Assembly (NCBI GenBank): GCA_032358165.1 | Contig: JAALGY010000012.1 | Span: forward strand, 310,001 to 374,000 | DNA from: Diplosphaera chodatii | Lineage: Eukaryota; Chlorophyta; Trebouxiophyceae; Prasiolales; Stichococcaceae | Direction: 5' to 3' | DNA: 64,000 nucleotides | In this document: positions 43,110-53,427 of the stretch, piece by piece | How the letters are laid out: every line of letters begins with the position of its first letter | How positions within the stretch are numbered: position 1 is the stretch's first letter | Translations under genes and position numbers: made by a program | Notes under the pieces: model-generated | What the model saw: the letters and a program-made list of their open reading frames with translations, nothing else | What the model was told of the DNA's origin: nothing | Databases searched by the model: none

Positions 43110-44564
43110 GTGCTTGCAAGTGCTGATGCATTCCCTTTGATTCAATCCCTAACAGTACTCCCCGCTCCTGAGTCGGACCATGCAGCCTTGCACCTACTCA
43201 TCAATAAGACCGCCGCCGCTCAGCAACCGCTCCCACGTCGCCAGCGCCGCCGCCATCAGCAGCAGCAACCGCAGCAGCCCACGACCCAGCAGCCCCTGCG
43301 CCTCGGCGCAGCGCAGCTGGAAGTGTGGCAGCAGCGCCTGCAGCAGTCTGATGCGGCAGCCCAACTGGTCGACATTGCAGCGGCAGCAGACGCCGCCCAG
43401 GTACCCGATGACATGCATGCTGTGGGCATGCAGTTCGATCAGCTCATTGAGACCACGCAGGCTGAGGTGGCTGCAACAGCACCGGCCGCCAAGGGGCGGC
43501 GGCGTGACCGCAACGCTGTGCCTCGCTGGTGGGATGCTGACCTGGCCCGTGGACGCCGCGCAGCGCGGCAAGCCGCGCGGCGCGACCCGCAGTCACCGGC
43601 TGCTCGCGCGCTCCGCCAGCAGTACCAGCACCTGCTACGCCGCACCCAGCGCCAGTGGACCCGCAGTCAGGCTCTCGCCCTCACCGAACTGGCTCGATCA
43701 ACCAACTCCAAAAAGTTCTGGCAAAAGTCCAAACCCGCTAAGAAGCGGTCGTGTCCCATAGCAGATGATGTGATGCTTGACTCCTTCCAGAAACTGCTGG
43801 ATGCCCCCACAGTTTCATCAAGCACTGCAGGTACCTCGGGTAGTGGTGCTGCGCCACCTTTTGCCGACGGGAGCGAGCTCAACTCGCCCTTCACAGCCGG
43901 CGCCGTGCAACAGGCTATAGGAGCCCTGCGCGGAGGCGAAGCAACGGTGGGCCTGCTCAAATTGGATGCTTTATCTGTTGCAGCGGCGCAGCTTGCACCT
44001 TGTGTTGCATCTGTTGTTAACGCTTGTCAAAGGGTGGCAGCGTTGCCAAGGGGCTGGGCTCTGTGCGGCATCACGCCGATTCACAAGGGGGGCGACACAT
44101 CCGATCCGGGTAATTACCGTGGCATTGATGTTGGCTCTTTATTGGCAAAGCTGTATGCTTGCATGCTTAACGAAAAGCTTATGAGGTGGACCGAGCAGCA
44201 CCAGCTGCGCGCACGCGGCCAGGCGGGCTTCCGCAAGGACCACCGCACCACCGATCAGACCTTCGTCGTTCGCACCCTCATCGAGAAGGCCAAGGCAGAT
44301 AAGCAGCCTCTGTACTCTTGCTTTGTCGATTTCAAGAAAGCATACGACACTGTACCTCGTGATTTGCTCTGGGAGAAGCTGCAGCGGATTGGGGTGCATG
44401 GGGAGTTTCTGAGGGGCGTGCAGGCACTGTATGCGGAAGTGCCCATGGCATTGCAGTTTGAGGGGGGAATGTCCGACACATTCCAGAGCACTCTGGGGGT
44501 TAAGCAGGGATGTCCACTATCTCCAACCCTTTTAATCCTCTGCCCTTTTTGGGATTTACATTGA
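43110..44564 (+). CDS. family A LINE ORF2, endonuclease end and reverse transcriptase (truncated)
   Basis: 484 codons. Residues 1-33 contain PAPESDHAALHLLINK, the SDH motif that ends APE-type endonucleases. An Ala/Gln/Arg-rich linker follows, then RT: ITPIHKGGDTSDPGNYRGID (about 310-330), QAGFRKDHRTTDQ, motif A CFVDFKKAYDTVP (about 410) and motif B LGVKQGCPLSPTL near the end. The enzyme would make cDNA by target-primed reverse transcription in the nucleus. Compared with A-1, a 16-base insertion at about 44530-44547 shifts the frame, so the ORF stops before the YADD motif. The true start lies upstream of the truncation; the Met at 43110 is incidental. Confidence 0.9.
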   Translation: MLASADAFPLIQSLTVLPAPESDHAALHLLINKTAAAQQPLPRRQRRRHQQQQPQQPTTQQPLRLGAAQLEVWQQRLQQSDAAAQLVDIAAAADAAQVPDDMHAVGMQFDQLIETTQAEVAATAPAAKGRRRDRNAVPRWWDADLARGRRAARQAARRDPQSPAARALRQQYQHLLRRTQRQWTRSQALALTELARSTNSKKFWQKSKPAKKRSCPIADDVMLDSFQKLLDAPTVSSSTAGTSGSGAAPPFADGSELNSPFTAGAVQQAIGALRGGEATVGLLKLDALSVAAAQLAPCVASVVNACQRVAALPRGWALCGITPIHKGGDTSDPGNYRGIDVGSLLAKLYACMLNEKLMRWTEQHQLRARGQAGFRKDHRTTDQTFVVRTLIEKAKADKQPLYSCFVDFKKAYDTVPRDLLWEKLQRIGVHGEFLRGVQALYAEVPMALQFEGGMSDTFQSTLGVKQGCPLSPTLLILCPFWDLH

Positions 44565-45861
44565 CGATTTCCAAGCGGAGCTGGAGGCTGCCGGCGCGGA
44601 CCTGGACCTGCCCACCCTGTGTGGTGTGCAGGCACCTGCCCTCTTCTATGCAGATGATCTGGACCTGGTGTCCACATCCGTAAGCGGCCTGCAGGCGCAG
44701 CTCGACCTGCTGGAGTCGTACTGCAAACGCTGGCGCCTCACCGTCAACGTGAAGAAGACTAAGGTCGTGGTGTACGCAGCCCAGGCTGCGGCACCACCGG
44801 TTCTCACCTACATGCATGCTCCCATCGAAGTGCTGGACTCGTTTACCTATTTGGGGGTTGACATCTCTAGTCGTAGTTCTTTTGCTGCCGCTAGCATCGG
44901 CAGAGCGGCCTCCGCCCAGCGCGCCGCACTTGCATTGCAGCACCGTTGCCATGACCTGAGCTTGCATGACCCAGCACTGCAGCTGCACTTGTTCGATGCA
45001 CTAGTACGTCCTGTTATGCTTTATGGTGTCAAAACATGGGGACCTGGGGCGTTGTGCGGTAGTGGCATGGACACTTGTGAGCTTGTCCATCGGAAGTTTC
45101 TTCGGTCTGTTCTTGGTGTGCGCACAGGCACTCCCAACGTGGCGGTGTTGGGGGAGCTTGGGCGGTTCCCGGTGGCACACACGGCAACGCTGGCCATCTG
45201 CCGGTTCTGGAATCGGCTGGTCGCAATGCCGGACATACGCCTCACCTAGCAGGCATTCCTGGAGAACTGTGCTCTGGCCACCCGGCCGGGGCGCAGCAAG
45301 ACCAGCTCAGCATGCTGGGCTGCCCAGGTGTGCTCGTTCCTGCACTTCATGTCACCCATCGTTGACGGCGTGCCGCAGCGCATTGACACTTCTGTTGTCA
45401 GTGCACACCTGCAGCGCCGCACATTCGATGCTGTGAATGGCAGCGACTTGCGCAAAGTGCGTGAGTGGCTGGGAGTCAGGGGCCCTGTGAACGGTGACAA
45501 CTACCAGCTGGCCGGCTACTTGCAGGCAGTCGCCTCCAAGACCGGTCGTCGGCGGTTAGCACAGTTCCGGATGGGCAGTCACATGCTGGGGGTGGAAACA
45601 GGGAGGTGGCAGCGTCTGCCGCGGGCAGAGCGGCTGTGTCAGCGGTGTAGCTGCGGCGTGGTGGATGATGAGGCACATATGGTCTGGGGGTGTCCAGCTC
45701 TAGTAGATCAGAGGGTGCAGCATTCTGAGCTGTTTCAGGACAGCGACATCACCACAGTGGCGGACTTTATGCAGCAGGATGCCGGGCAACTGGCAGCCTT
45801 TTTGCGGGGTTGTCATGATCATTGTGCAGAGTTGGAGGGGTGTACATCCAACCGGGATTGA
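44551..45861 (+). pseudogene. family A LINE ORF2, YADD motif to C-terminus (frame-shifted, one nonsense codon)
   Basis: It continues the RT in another frame: GIYIDDFQAELEAAGADL, motif C LFYADDLDLVS, VNVKKTKVVVY and the thumb-like FTYLGVDISSRSSFA. A connecting domain follows, then C..C.C.VVDDEAHMVWGC and the end CTSNRD. TAG at 45247-45249 interrupts it, where copy A-3 has AAG (Lys) at the same site. The zinc motif resembles the zf-RVT type found at LINE C-termini, thought to bind RNA or DNA. Confidence 0.88.
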
Positions 45862-45988
45862 GTGGAACCATTCTGTCAGCGGGGAGTGAACGGTTTCGGA
45901 CACGACTCGTTGTGCAAGTTGCTCTGGGTTTTTCCGCCAGAGCCTGTGGCTAGGCCAAAATGGCCCACCACCAGTATGTAATCAATGT

Positions 45989-47216
45989 CAATGTCAATGT
46001 CTTGCCCACACATGGCCGCAGCAGCGGCCGCCATCGCCGCCATCGCCCCTCATCCAACACTTACACCAACGCCCACCACCACGGCCATCCTGCACCTCGC
46101 CCAGCCATGAGCCTCACGCTCTCGCTTGAGCAGCTGCGGCGCGGTGGCGCACCTAGGCTACGGGCCGAACGTGCTGTCGACCTGGCGACCAGCCTTGCGC
46201 TGCTGCCCATTGCAGTCAAGGTCGCCTTGCCAGCCACCGCTGACGCCAACACAGTCAAGCTCGAGCTCATCCAGCTGCTGGACAACCGCATTGGCACCTT
46301 CGACCTGATGGGCGCCCATGCTGTCGGTGATGGCGTCCTCACTGTCAAGCTCTTCGCCACCGCTGCTCGCGGCGGCGTCGCCCGCGTGGATGCCCTATTG
46401 CAGCAGCGCGGCTTCACCCTGCTGTCGCCCTCCACGGGCGCCGAGCTCCCAGTCACGGCCACTCAGTGTCAGCCCTGCGGCATGCTGCTGCCCCTCGGCA
46501 CTACCGAGCTGATCATCCACCACATGGCCAACGCCGACAACGTTGCCGGAGTCACCCGGGCCCTCTTGCTCGCCTCAGGCTACAACGACTCGGACTTCCA
46601 GGTCTTGACCGAAATGTTGGGAGGCGCCCGCCTGCCTGCCCACCTGCAGACGGTTCACGGGAACACCACCGTCGTGAGGGCGATTGTGAGGATGGAGGAC
46701 CCCGCACATGGTCTCTGCCCGCGGGTGCGGGACATCCACCGCGGCGCCCACACCGGCCCTATCACGGTCACTGCCACCTTCTCCGGCGACAGGGACATCC
46801 TCATCACACCCCCCCGCCAGTCACCCCACCAGCAACGCCCCCCACCTCCGCAACCGCCGTCGCCACAAAAACCAGCTGCCGCCACCACACCGGCACCCGA
46901 CGTCGCCAGCAGGAGAGCTGCCTCTTGGGCCACCGAGACGCCCGCCACCGCCCCTTCTGACGATGGTGCTTCGCTCACCCATGAGCGACACGGAGGCTCC
47001 TCCGGGCGACGATGGCGGCTCCCACGATGCTGGCCACCCCATGCTCGACAGCGACGGCACTGACACAGCATCAGTAGCCGACGACCAGCCACCTCCCCAA
47101 GCACAACGGCGTCGCACAGGCGACCTCTTGGGCCCCATGGGCCCCATGGGCCCCGCCGCTGCAGACGCTGACCCTCCCATTCAGGTGTTTCCCCAGTGTT
47201 TCCCCAGTGTTTCCCC
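45989..47216 (+). pseudogene. ORF1-like fragment of an unidentified retroelement
   Basis: Best open from 46087 (MSLTLSLEQLRRGGAPRLRA) in frame to about 46960, then continuing in the +1 frame (MSDTEAPPGDDGGSHDAG) until a LINE A insertion at 47217. The first ~240 residues look folded and mixed alpha/beta (VDLATSLALLPIAVKVALPA, FDLMGAHAVGDGVLTVKLFA, ELIIHHMANADNVAGVTRAL). After that it is Pro- and Gln-rich, then acidic. This layout, globular then low-complexity, is common in LINE ORF1 proteins that package RNA. I do not recognise the family. Both ends are cut by family A LINEs, so it is probably the body of an older element. Confidence 0.5.
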
Positions 47217-48380
47217 CTCGTTTACATATTTGGGGGTTGACATCTCCAGTCGTAGTTCTTTTGCTGCCGCTAGCATCGGCAGAGCGGCCTCCGCCCAGCG
47301 CGCCGCACTTGCATTGCAGCATCGTTGCCATGACCTAAGCTTGCATGACCCAGCACTGCAGCTGCACTTGTTCGATGCACTAGTACGTCCTGTTATGCTT
47401 TATGGTGTCGAAACATGGGGTCCTGGGGCGCTGTGCGGTAGTGGCATGGACACTTGTGAGCTTGTCCATCGGAAGTTTCTTCGGTCTGTTCTTGGTGTGC
47501 GCACAGGCACTCCCAACGTGGCGGTGTTGGGGGAGCTTGGGCGATTCCCGGTGGCACACACGGCAACGCTGGCCATCTGCCGGTTCTGGAATCGGCTGGT
47601 CGCGATGCCGGACACACGCCTCACCAAGCAGGCATTCCTGGAGAACTGTGCTCTGGCCACCCGGCCGGGGCGCAGCAAGACCAGCTCAGCATGCTGGGCT
47701 GCCCAGGTGTGCTCGTTCCTGCACTTCATGTCACCCATCGTTGACGGCGTGCCGCAGCGCATTGACACTTCGGTTGTCAGTGCACACCTGCAGCGCCGCA
47801 CATTCGATGCTGTGAATGGCAGCGACTTGCGCAAAGTGCGTGAGTGGCTGGGAGTCAGGGGCCCTGTGAACGGTGACAACTACCAGCTGGCCGGCTACTT
47901 GCAGGCAGTCGCCTCCAAGACCGGTCGTCGGCGGTTAGCACAGTTTCGGATGGGCAGTCACATGCTGGGGGTGGAAACAGGGAGGTGGCAGCGTCTGCCG
48001 CGGGCAGAGCGGCTGTGTCAGCGGTGTAGCTGCGGCGTGGTGGATGATGAGGCGCATATGGTCTGGGGTTGTCCAGCTCTAGTAGATCAGAGGGTGCAGC
48101 ATTCTGAGCTGTTTCAGGACAGCGACATCACCTCAGTGGCGGACTTTATGCAGCAAGATGCCGGGCAACTGGCAGCCTTTTTGCGGGTTTGTCATGATCA
48201 TTGTGCAGAGTTGGAGGGGAGTACATCCAACCGGGCTTGAGTGGAACCATCCTGTCAGCGGGGAGTGAACGGTTTCGGACACGACTCGTTGTGCATGTTG
48301 CTCTGGGTTATTCCGCCAGAGCCTGTGGCTAGGCCAAAATGGCCCACCACCAGTATGTAATCAATGTCAATGTCAAATGT
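47217..48380 (+). mobile_element. family A LINE, 5'-truncated copy (A-3)
   Basis: It begins at the FTYLGVDISSRSSF segment, directly after TTTCCCCAGTGTTTCCCC, and is intact to the end: no nonsense codon, C-terminal motif DDEAHMVWGC, stop at 48238, 3' UTR and CAATGT-type terminus (48361-48380). Because it landed in frame with the preceding ORF1-like fragment, a 510-codon fused ORF (46708-48240) exists. Only the part from 47217 belongs to the LINE. Confidence 0.9.
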
Positions 48381-48403
48381 CAAAGTTGCCCCCAGCTCCA
48401 GCG

Positions 48404-48867
48404 ACAGACGCTGGCGTCGCCGCCATGGCAGCCCAGAGCTCGGCGTACTTGTACGCAACCGGTCCCTGCATGTCTGCGCGGGGTTTTCTGGGTTTACCCG
48501 CGGGTGCCGTGGCACGTGGACAGACAGACGTTACGACTTTTTTAGCGTGATAGACACGCAGCGGTGCGACTTAGCCGCGAGTGCGTGGCATTGCTGCCGC
48601 CGCCGCTAGGTCCCCGCACTTGTACGACCATTAGGTAGCCTTCCTCATCGGGACTATTGCCTTTCGCTGGTCTCATGGGCCCTGCATTCCCTCGTGGTTT
48701 CAGTGTCCTCCATCGACATATCTCGAACAGAACGTTTTGATGACATACTCAGCCGCCCTCACGTTCGCACGTGAGACGCCGCATTGTGCCGCAGAGCCTT
48801 GTTCTTGAGCTTGGTTCTGGTCTGGACGCCCTTTGTAAAAAGCAAACAAACAAACAAACAACAAACA
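48404..48867 (+). mobile_element. element C, ~465 bp copy with (AAAC)n tail
   Basis: It contains CTCGGCGTACTTGTACGCAA, GGTTTTCTGGGTTTACCCGC, TTGCTGCCGCCGCCGCTAGG and TTCCTCATCGGGACTATTGC, and ends GGACGCCCTTTGT plus an (AAAC)n run at 48836-48867. The last ~190 bases are shared with the 3' end of LINE B, as expected of a SINE or internally deleted element mobilised by that LINE. No ORF. Confidence 0.78.
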
Positions 48868-50739
48868 CCGTCGCTGCCGCCGATGCTGCCGCCTGCGACG
48901 AGCCACTCACACACAAGGAGCTCACGGCCGCCGCCCGCGCGGCACAACGCGGCAAGAGGTCCGGAGGTCCTGGTCCGGACGGCCTGCCAGCTGAGCTGTA
49001 CGTCCAACTCTGGGACAAGCTCGGCCTCCCTCTCACACGAGCCTTCAATGCCTGCCACACGGCTGGTGCCCGGCCCACCATGTCGCCTCGTCAGCGCACC
49101 TCCGACTACACCCTCGTCCCAAAGCGAGGCGATGCCCGCGACCTCGCCAACCGCCGACCTATCGCAGGCATCAACGCCGACGTCAAGATCGCCTCCCGCG
49201 CCTTTGCCACCCGCCTCGCCCACGCCCTTGGACCCGCCATCGACCCCACACAGACTGGCTTCCTCCCCGGCCGCTGGATTGGCGACAACATCCTCAACCA
49301 CACCGAGCTCGCCGACCTCCTCACCACCCATGACACCGATGGAGCCATGCTCTTCCTCGACTTCGCCAAGGCCTTCGACTGAATGGACCGAGCCTGGACC
49401 TTGAGGGTCATGGAGGCCATGCGGTTTGGAGAGGGCGCCCAGCGCTGGGCTGCCCTCTTTATGACCGACACCCTTGGGCGCATCCGCGTCAACGGCGCCC
49501 CCACCGACCCCATTCCCATCAACAGCGGCGCACTCCAAGGCAGCCCCCCCTCGTCACTGCTCTACATCATGCAGCTCCAGACTCTTGCCGCCCTCACTCG
49601 ACGCATGGTCGCCGCTGGTGCCGTGCAACCCATCGCCCTCCCCTTTGGCGGAGCTGCTCCCCCTTGCCACATGCATGTGGTGTCGCCGACGACACCACCA
49701 TCCACGCCGCCTCCGCAGCGGACTGCGACAAGGTCATCGAAGGACCTGTTGCTGCCTTCGCTGCCGCCTCGGGCGCCCAGCTCAACCCCACCAAGACCAA
49801 GTCCCTGTTGTTCGGCTCGGCTGCCCGGCAACCCGCCCACACCAGTGCCGCCACCGGCATCACATATACCCCACACCACACATATGTCAACCACTTGGGC
49901 ATCATCGTCGGTTGCGGCAGCGACGCCATCGACGCTCGCCAGCACAAGATCAACTCCCGGATCGGCCTTATCGGCAAGGCGGTCCTGCAGTGGTCCAAGC
50001 ACGCCATCTCCTTCTTTGGACGGGCGTACGTCGGCAAGCAGAACCTGCAGTCGCAGCTGGTGCACCTCCTCAGCTTCGACTCCCTCACAGCCACCCAACT
50101 GGCGAAGCTCAACACCCTCATCTACGGCTACACCAGTCGCAATCGCTACAACACCGACCCCCTCTCCGCCAACTGCAACCCGAAGCGACTTGTGTGCGGC
50201 CTCTCCCGACGAGCTGGTGGCGCTGGCGCCCCCTCCCTTGAGCTCTTCGCCACCGCCCTGGCAGCGAAGCGAGCGTTCCGCCTGTTCAGCCGACGCCAGC
50301 AGTGTGGAAGTCCATTCACGGCTTTCACCTCATGCGATCTCCGGCATCCTCCATTGCCCACACCGACGCGCCAGCCCGAGCCCTTCACCGTTGGGGCCTC
50401 GGACCTGCCATCATGGCATCCACTCTCGACATCGCCACTGTGCCATCGCTCCCGCCACGCCTGCGCGACGGCGTCGCGGCTGCTCACCGCCTCGGGATTG
50501 GGCGCAAGCTGGACCCTGAGCAGCAGCATACGCACCGCCTCATCATGCGAGATCGCCTGTTCTTCAGCCAGCGTGCCATCGCTGACCCTATTGCCCACGA
50601 CGCCGACCTCATCGGAGCTGCATCCCTTGGCCTCTGGTCCCTTGACGACTTGCGGGCAGCCATCGAGGGCGACCCCCAGTTCGCTGCCGTCGCACGCGGG
50701 GACCTTGCCGTCATCCGTGCCTCCCTTGATGCCACTTGA
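48868..50739 (+). pseudogene. family B reverse transcriptase, copy 1 (nonsense and frameshifts)
   Basis: L1-like RT: GKRSGGPGPDGLPAELYVQL, NRRPIAGINADVKIASRAFA, QTGFLPGRWIGDNILNH, motif A MLFLDFAKAFD, motif B SGALQGSPPSSLLY and motif C ACGVADDTTIHAAS, then the thumb QLNPTKTKSLLFGS. Breaks: TGA at 49380-49382 just after the motif A Asp, most simply CGA to TGA; a frame change between motifs B and C (about 49600-49680); and a one-base deletion near 50287 absent from B2. The first two are shared with B2. The start is lost by 5' truncation beside an (AAAC)n tail. Confidence 0.88.
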
Positions 50740-50881
50740 CTTTTTTTTTTGATGCCACCATGCGGCTAGCGCTCGAGGCGAACACCAACCAGGCGCACAT
50801 GGCAGCCCTTCCCGTCGCCCCACTGCCGCCTCGGCAGTCGACTCGCAGCGTTCCGCTGCCGGTGCCACCAGCCGCACCCCA

Positions 50882-51122
50882 CTTCCCTTACCGCTATCCA
50901 TTCATTGGACACCGTTCAGGGACCGGGTTCGATCCCTGGCGGTGGCGGAAGTTTCGGGTCTAGTTCCGTGTGGGACCAACCCACCCCACCCTATGCAAGT
51001 GGTTGCTTCGGCAATCTGCCCTCCATGGTTTGTGTATATAAGTCGTTGAAAAACGCAATACACAAACAGCCTTCCGGTCAAAGGTCCTTTTCCATCGCTA
51101 TTTGCACTTCCCTTACCGCTAT
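50882..51122 (+). repeat. S repeat copy 1 (SINE-like)
   Basis: 241 bases inserted between CCA (50879-50881) and CCA (51123-51125); B2 has a single CCA at this site, so a 3-base target duplication is likely. It contains GGTTCGATCC, a match to the Pol III B box, and a TATATAAG. A 19-base direct repeat, ACTTCCCTTACCGCTATCC, lies at both ends. No ORF. An A box is not clear. Confidence 0.8.
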
Positions 51123-51405
51123 CCATACACCTCGCCAGCCAGGCACACACCCTCCGGACCCTCCACCGACAACGCCGCCCACGACGACCAGCCCACGTGA
51201 GCTTGCACCCGCCGCAGACGCCTCAGCCGCAGCACCCTTGGCGAGCACCCCACTGCCGCCGCCACCTCGCCCGCACGATCCTCCACTGGCCCTTGCAACT
51301 CGGCCCACTCCGCCAACCACACAGCTCACTGGTCACCGACGACGAGCTGCCCGCCCCCCTACCACCTGCCACCCACCACAACGCCGCCGCCTCCCCTCCC
51401 TTGTG

Positions 51406-51637
51406 GATAGCGGTAAGGGAAGTGCAAATAGCGATGGAAAAGGACCTTTGACCGGAAGGCTGTTTGTGTATTGCGTTTTTCAACGACTTATATACACAAA
51501 CCATGGAGGGCAGATTGCCGAAGCAACCACTTGCATAGGGTGGGGTGGGTTGGTCCCACACGGAACTAGACCCGAAACTTCCGCCACCGCCAGGGATCGA
51601 ACCCGGTCCCTGAACGGTGTCCAATGAATGGATAGCG
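51406..51637 (-). repeat. S repeat copy 2 (SINE-like)
   Basis: Minus-strand copy flanked by GTG at 51403-51405 and 51638-51640, absent from B2, whose empty site reads CCTTGTGCCTG. It has the same B-box-like core and TATATAAG. Both ends carry GATAGCG. It has broken the Pro-rich ORF of B1. Confidence 0.8.
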
Positions 51638-52246
51638 GTGCCTGATTGCGTCGTCCACGACCACGCCACATTGCCAGCCTGCCGTCGCCCCACCAACTCC
51701 TGGCTGTACATGCCTCTCATCCTCGACGCCGTCCACATGCCACTCGCCGCCCGCCCTGACGCCCACTCTTTCCCCCGCCCGCCAGCCTTCGCTCAGCATG
51801 TGCAGGCACTCAGAGGAGTGTTCGCACGGCAACCTGTCCCCATTACACTCGACATCATCCGACACACGTACCACCTCGACGCCCACGCCCACATCGCCGC
51901 CCACCACCAGGAACACCTCCTCGGCCTGGATGCACCACTTGGGCAGCGCATCGCCATGTACAGCTTGCAGCTGGTCAGAGACGCACTGGCATCTCAGGCG
52001 GCTGCCATGCCCGACCCTCCGCCACCAACCACCACAGCCGGTCACTCAACGACCTCCTCCAGCGCACCCAGCCCTGCCATCACCACCGCCGCTGCCACCC
52101 GCAGCCGACGTCGCAACCGCAGTCCGCCTCGTACACACGCCTCCCCACTAAGCCAAGTGCTTCCGCCACCCCCACCTCTGCCGCCACCCCCGCCTCTGCC
52201 GCCTACCCCACTTCAGCAGCCGGACTTTCTGTACTTTCCGTTTTCA

Positions 52247-52277
52247 CCGTGCCAGGGGGAGCGGCCCCCTGGCACGG
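52247..52277 (+). other. perfect 13 bp hairpin in LINE B1
   Basis: CCGTGCCAGGGGG and CCCCCTGGCACGG are perfectly complementary around the loop AGCGG. It lies at the end of the Pro-rich ORF and is repeated identically at 57517-57547 in B2. Confidence 0.8.
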
Positions 52278-52425
52278 CCTGCCGCTGCTCTGATACGCAT
52301 CGTCATCGCCTTCGCCACTCTTGCTCGCCTCCACTAGCAGCGTGCCAGCCTTGCGGCCCATCTCACCAGCCCAAACTGTTGCCATCCCGGCAGCACAACA
52401 CCTCTACCCACCAAACCTGACGTCC

Positions 52426-53330
52426 ACACCGCCTTTACGCTCACACAGCCACTAAGCACCCTCCTCATCGTCGTCAACCGCAATCGCTCAAACGGAAAGT
52501 CCACAGTCGCCGCCTCCGACCCCCAAACCACCCAGCACGCCTCCACAGGCCAGCCCCTTCACGCCGTCTCCTACGGTTCTACGCCTTCACCATCACCTTC
52601 AGCAGCTTCTACATCGTCATAGGAGCCGCCTGCAGCCGGCCCTGCGTCGCTAGCCGGACTTCGGGGGCACTTCGGTTTGGCGATCAGCAGGGATCCCGCA
52701 GCACAGCGGTTTCGGAAGCCGCCTTCACAGCCTGGCCGGCGTCGTCACAGCTCTGCAGCCATCACACACGGCGTCATGATACGCTCTGACAGCCGTTAGC
52801 CCGCCATCAGCCTTCACAGCAGCCGCTTCAGCCGCCTGCGCCGCATGCGCGACTGCGCTGCTGCAAGCTTGGTCACCCTGTAGCGGCCAGGCGCACGTGC
52901 AGCGTTCAGCGTCGCACAGCATCCAGCTACGCAGCTTCAGCAGCGCCTTGGCTTTTGTCAGATCCGGTTCGCAGCGGTTTGGGGGAGCCTGCTGTAGCCT
53001 GGCGTCTGGCATCAGCTGCGCCGCCTTGCCATCGACAGCCAACACTCAGCGATCTTTCGTCTCAGACTGCAGATGCACATACCCGCGACTGTGTCACATT
53101 GTCAAATCGGCGTGTGCTGCCTCCTCAGCCGTGCAGCTTCATCATCGCCAGCTGCCGCCGCCGCCGCTTGCCGCAGCTGCCACTGCCGCAGTCTGCCACT
53201 AGCTCCGGCCGCATCAGCGGCGGTCATAGCAATCCAGCAGCTTGACAGCATCACGTAGAGTCACATGGAGTCAAATGGAATCACATAGACCTAGACATTG
53301 CATTTGTGGCCTGGGTGATTGGACCGCGTT
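52426..53330 (+). other. LINE B1 region between ORF remnants and 3' end
   Basis: GC-rich and rich in CAGC/GCCGC words. The short ORFs on both strands (52725-53045, 52897-53258) overlap and resemble nothing known. It is identical, apart from single bases, to 57696-58600 in B2. It ends in an imperfect 12-base repeat (AGTCACATGG-like, 53256-53290). Confidence 0.5.
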
Positions 53331-53427
53331 GTTGGCGTTGCTGATCTCGCGCTTCTTAGCCTTTGCAGCCCGTTTGCATCCATGCAGCTTAGACTTCCTC
53401 ATCGGGACTATTGCCTTGCGCTGGTCT

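Larger units (their letters stand above)
43106..45988 (+). mobile_element. family A LINE, longest copy (A-2b)
   Basis: The most complete family A copy. It contains the end of the APE endonuclease, RT, C-terminal zinc motif, 3' UTR and a terminus made of CAATGT repeats (45970-45988). It is 5' truncated inside the endonuclease. The ORF is broken by a 16-base insertion at about 44530 and by TAG at 45247. Coding parts are listed separately. Confidence 0.92.

Noticed and set aside
48759..49538. 259-codon minus-strand ORF over LINE B1 (also 54506-55285)
   Set aside because: Antisense of RT motifs GPDGLPAELY to FLDFAKAFD. No domain of its own.
50915..50945. tRNA gene candidate at the GGTTCGATCC core of S
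   Set aside because: A B-box/T-arm-like core is present, but no full cloverleaf, anticodon arm or A box could be folded by eye, and the sequence is repeated as part of the S element.
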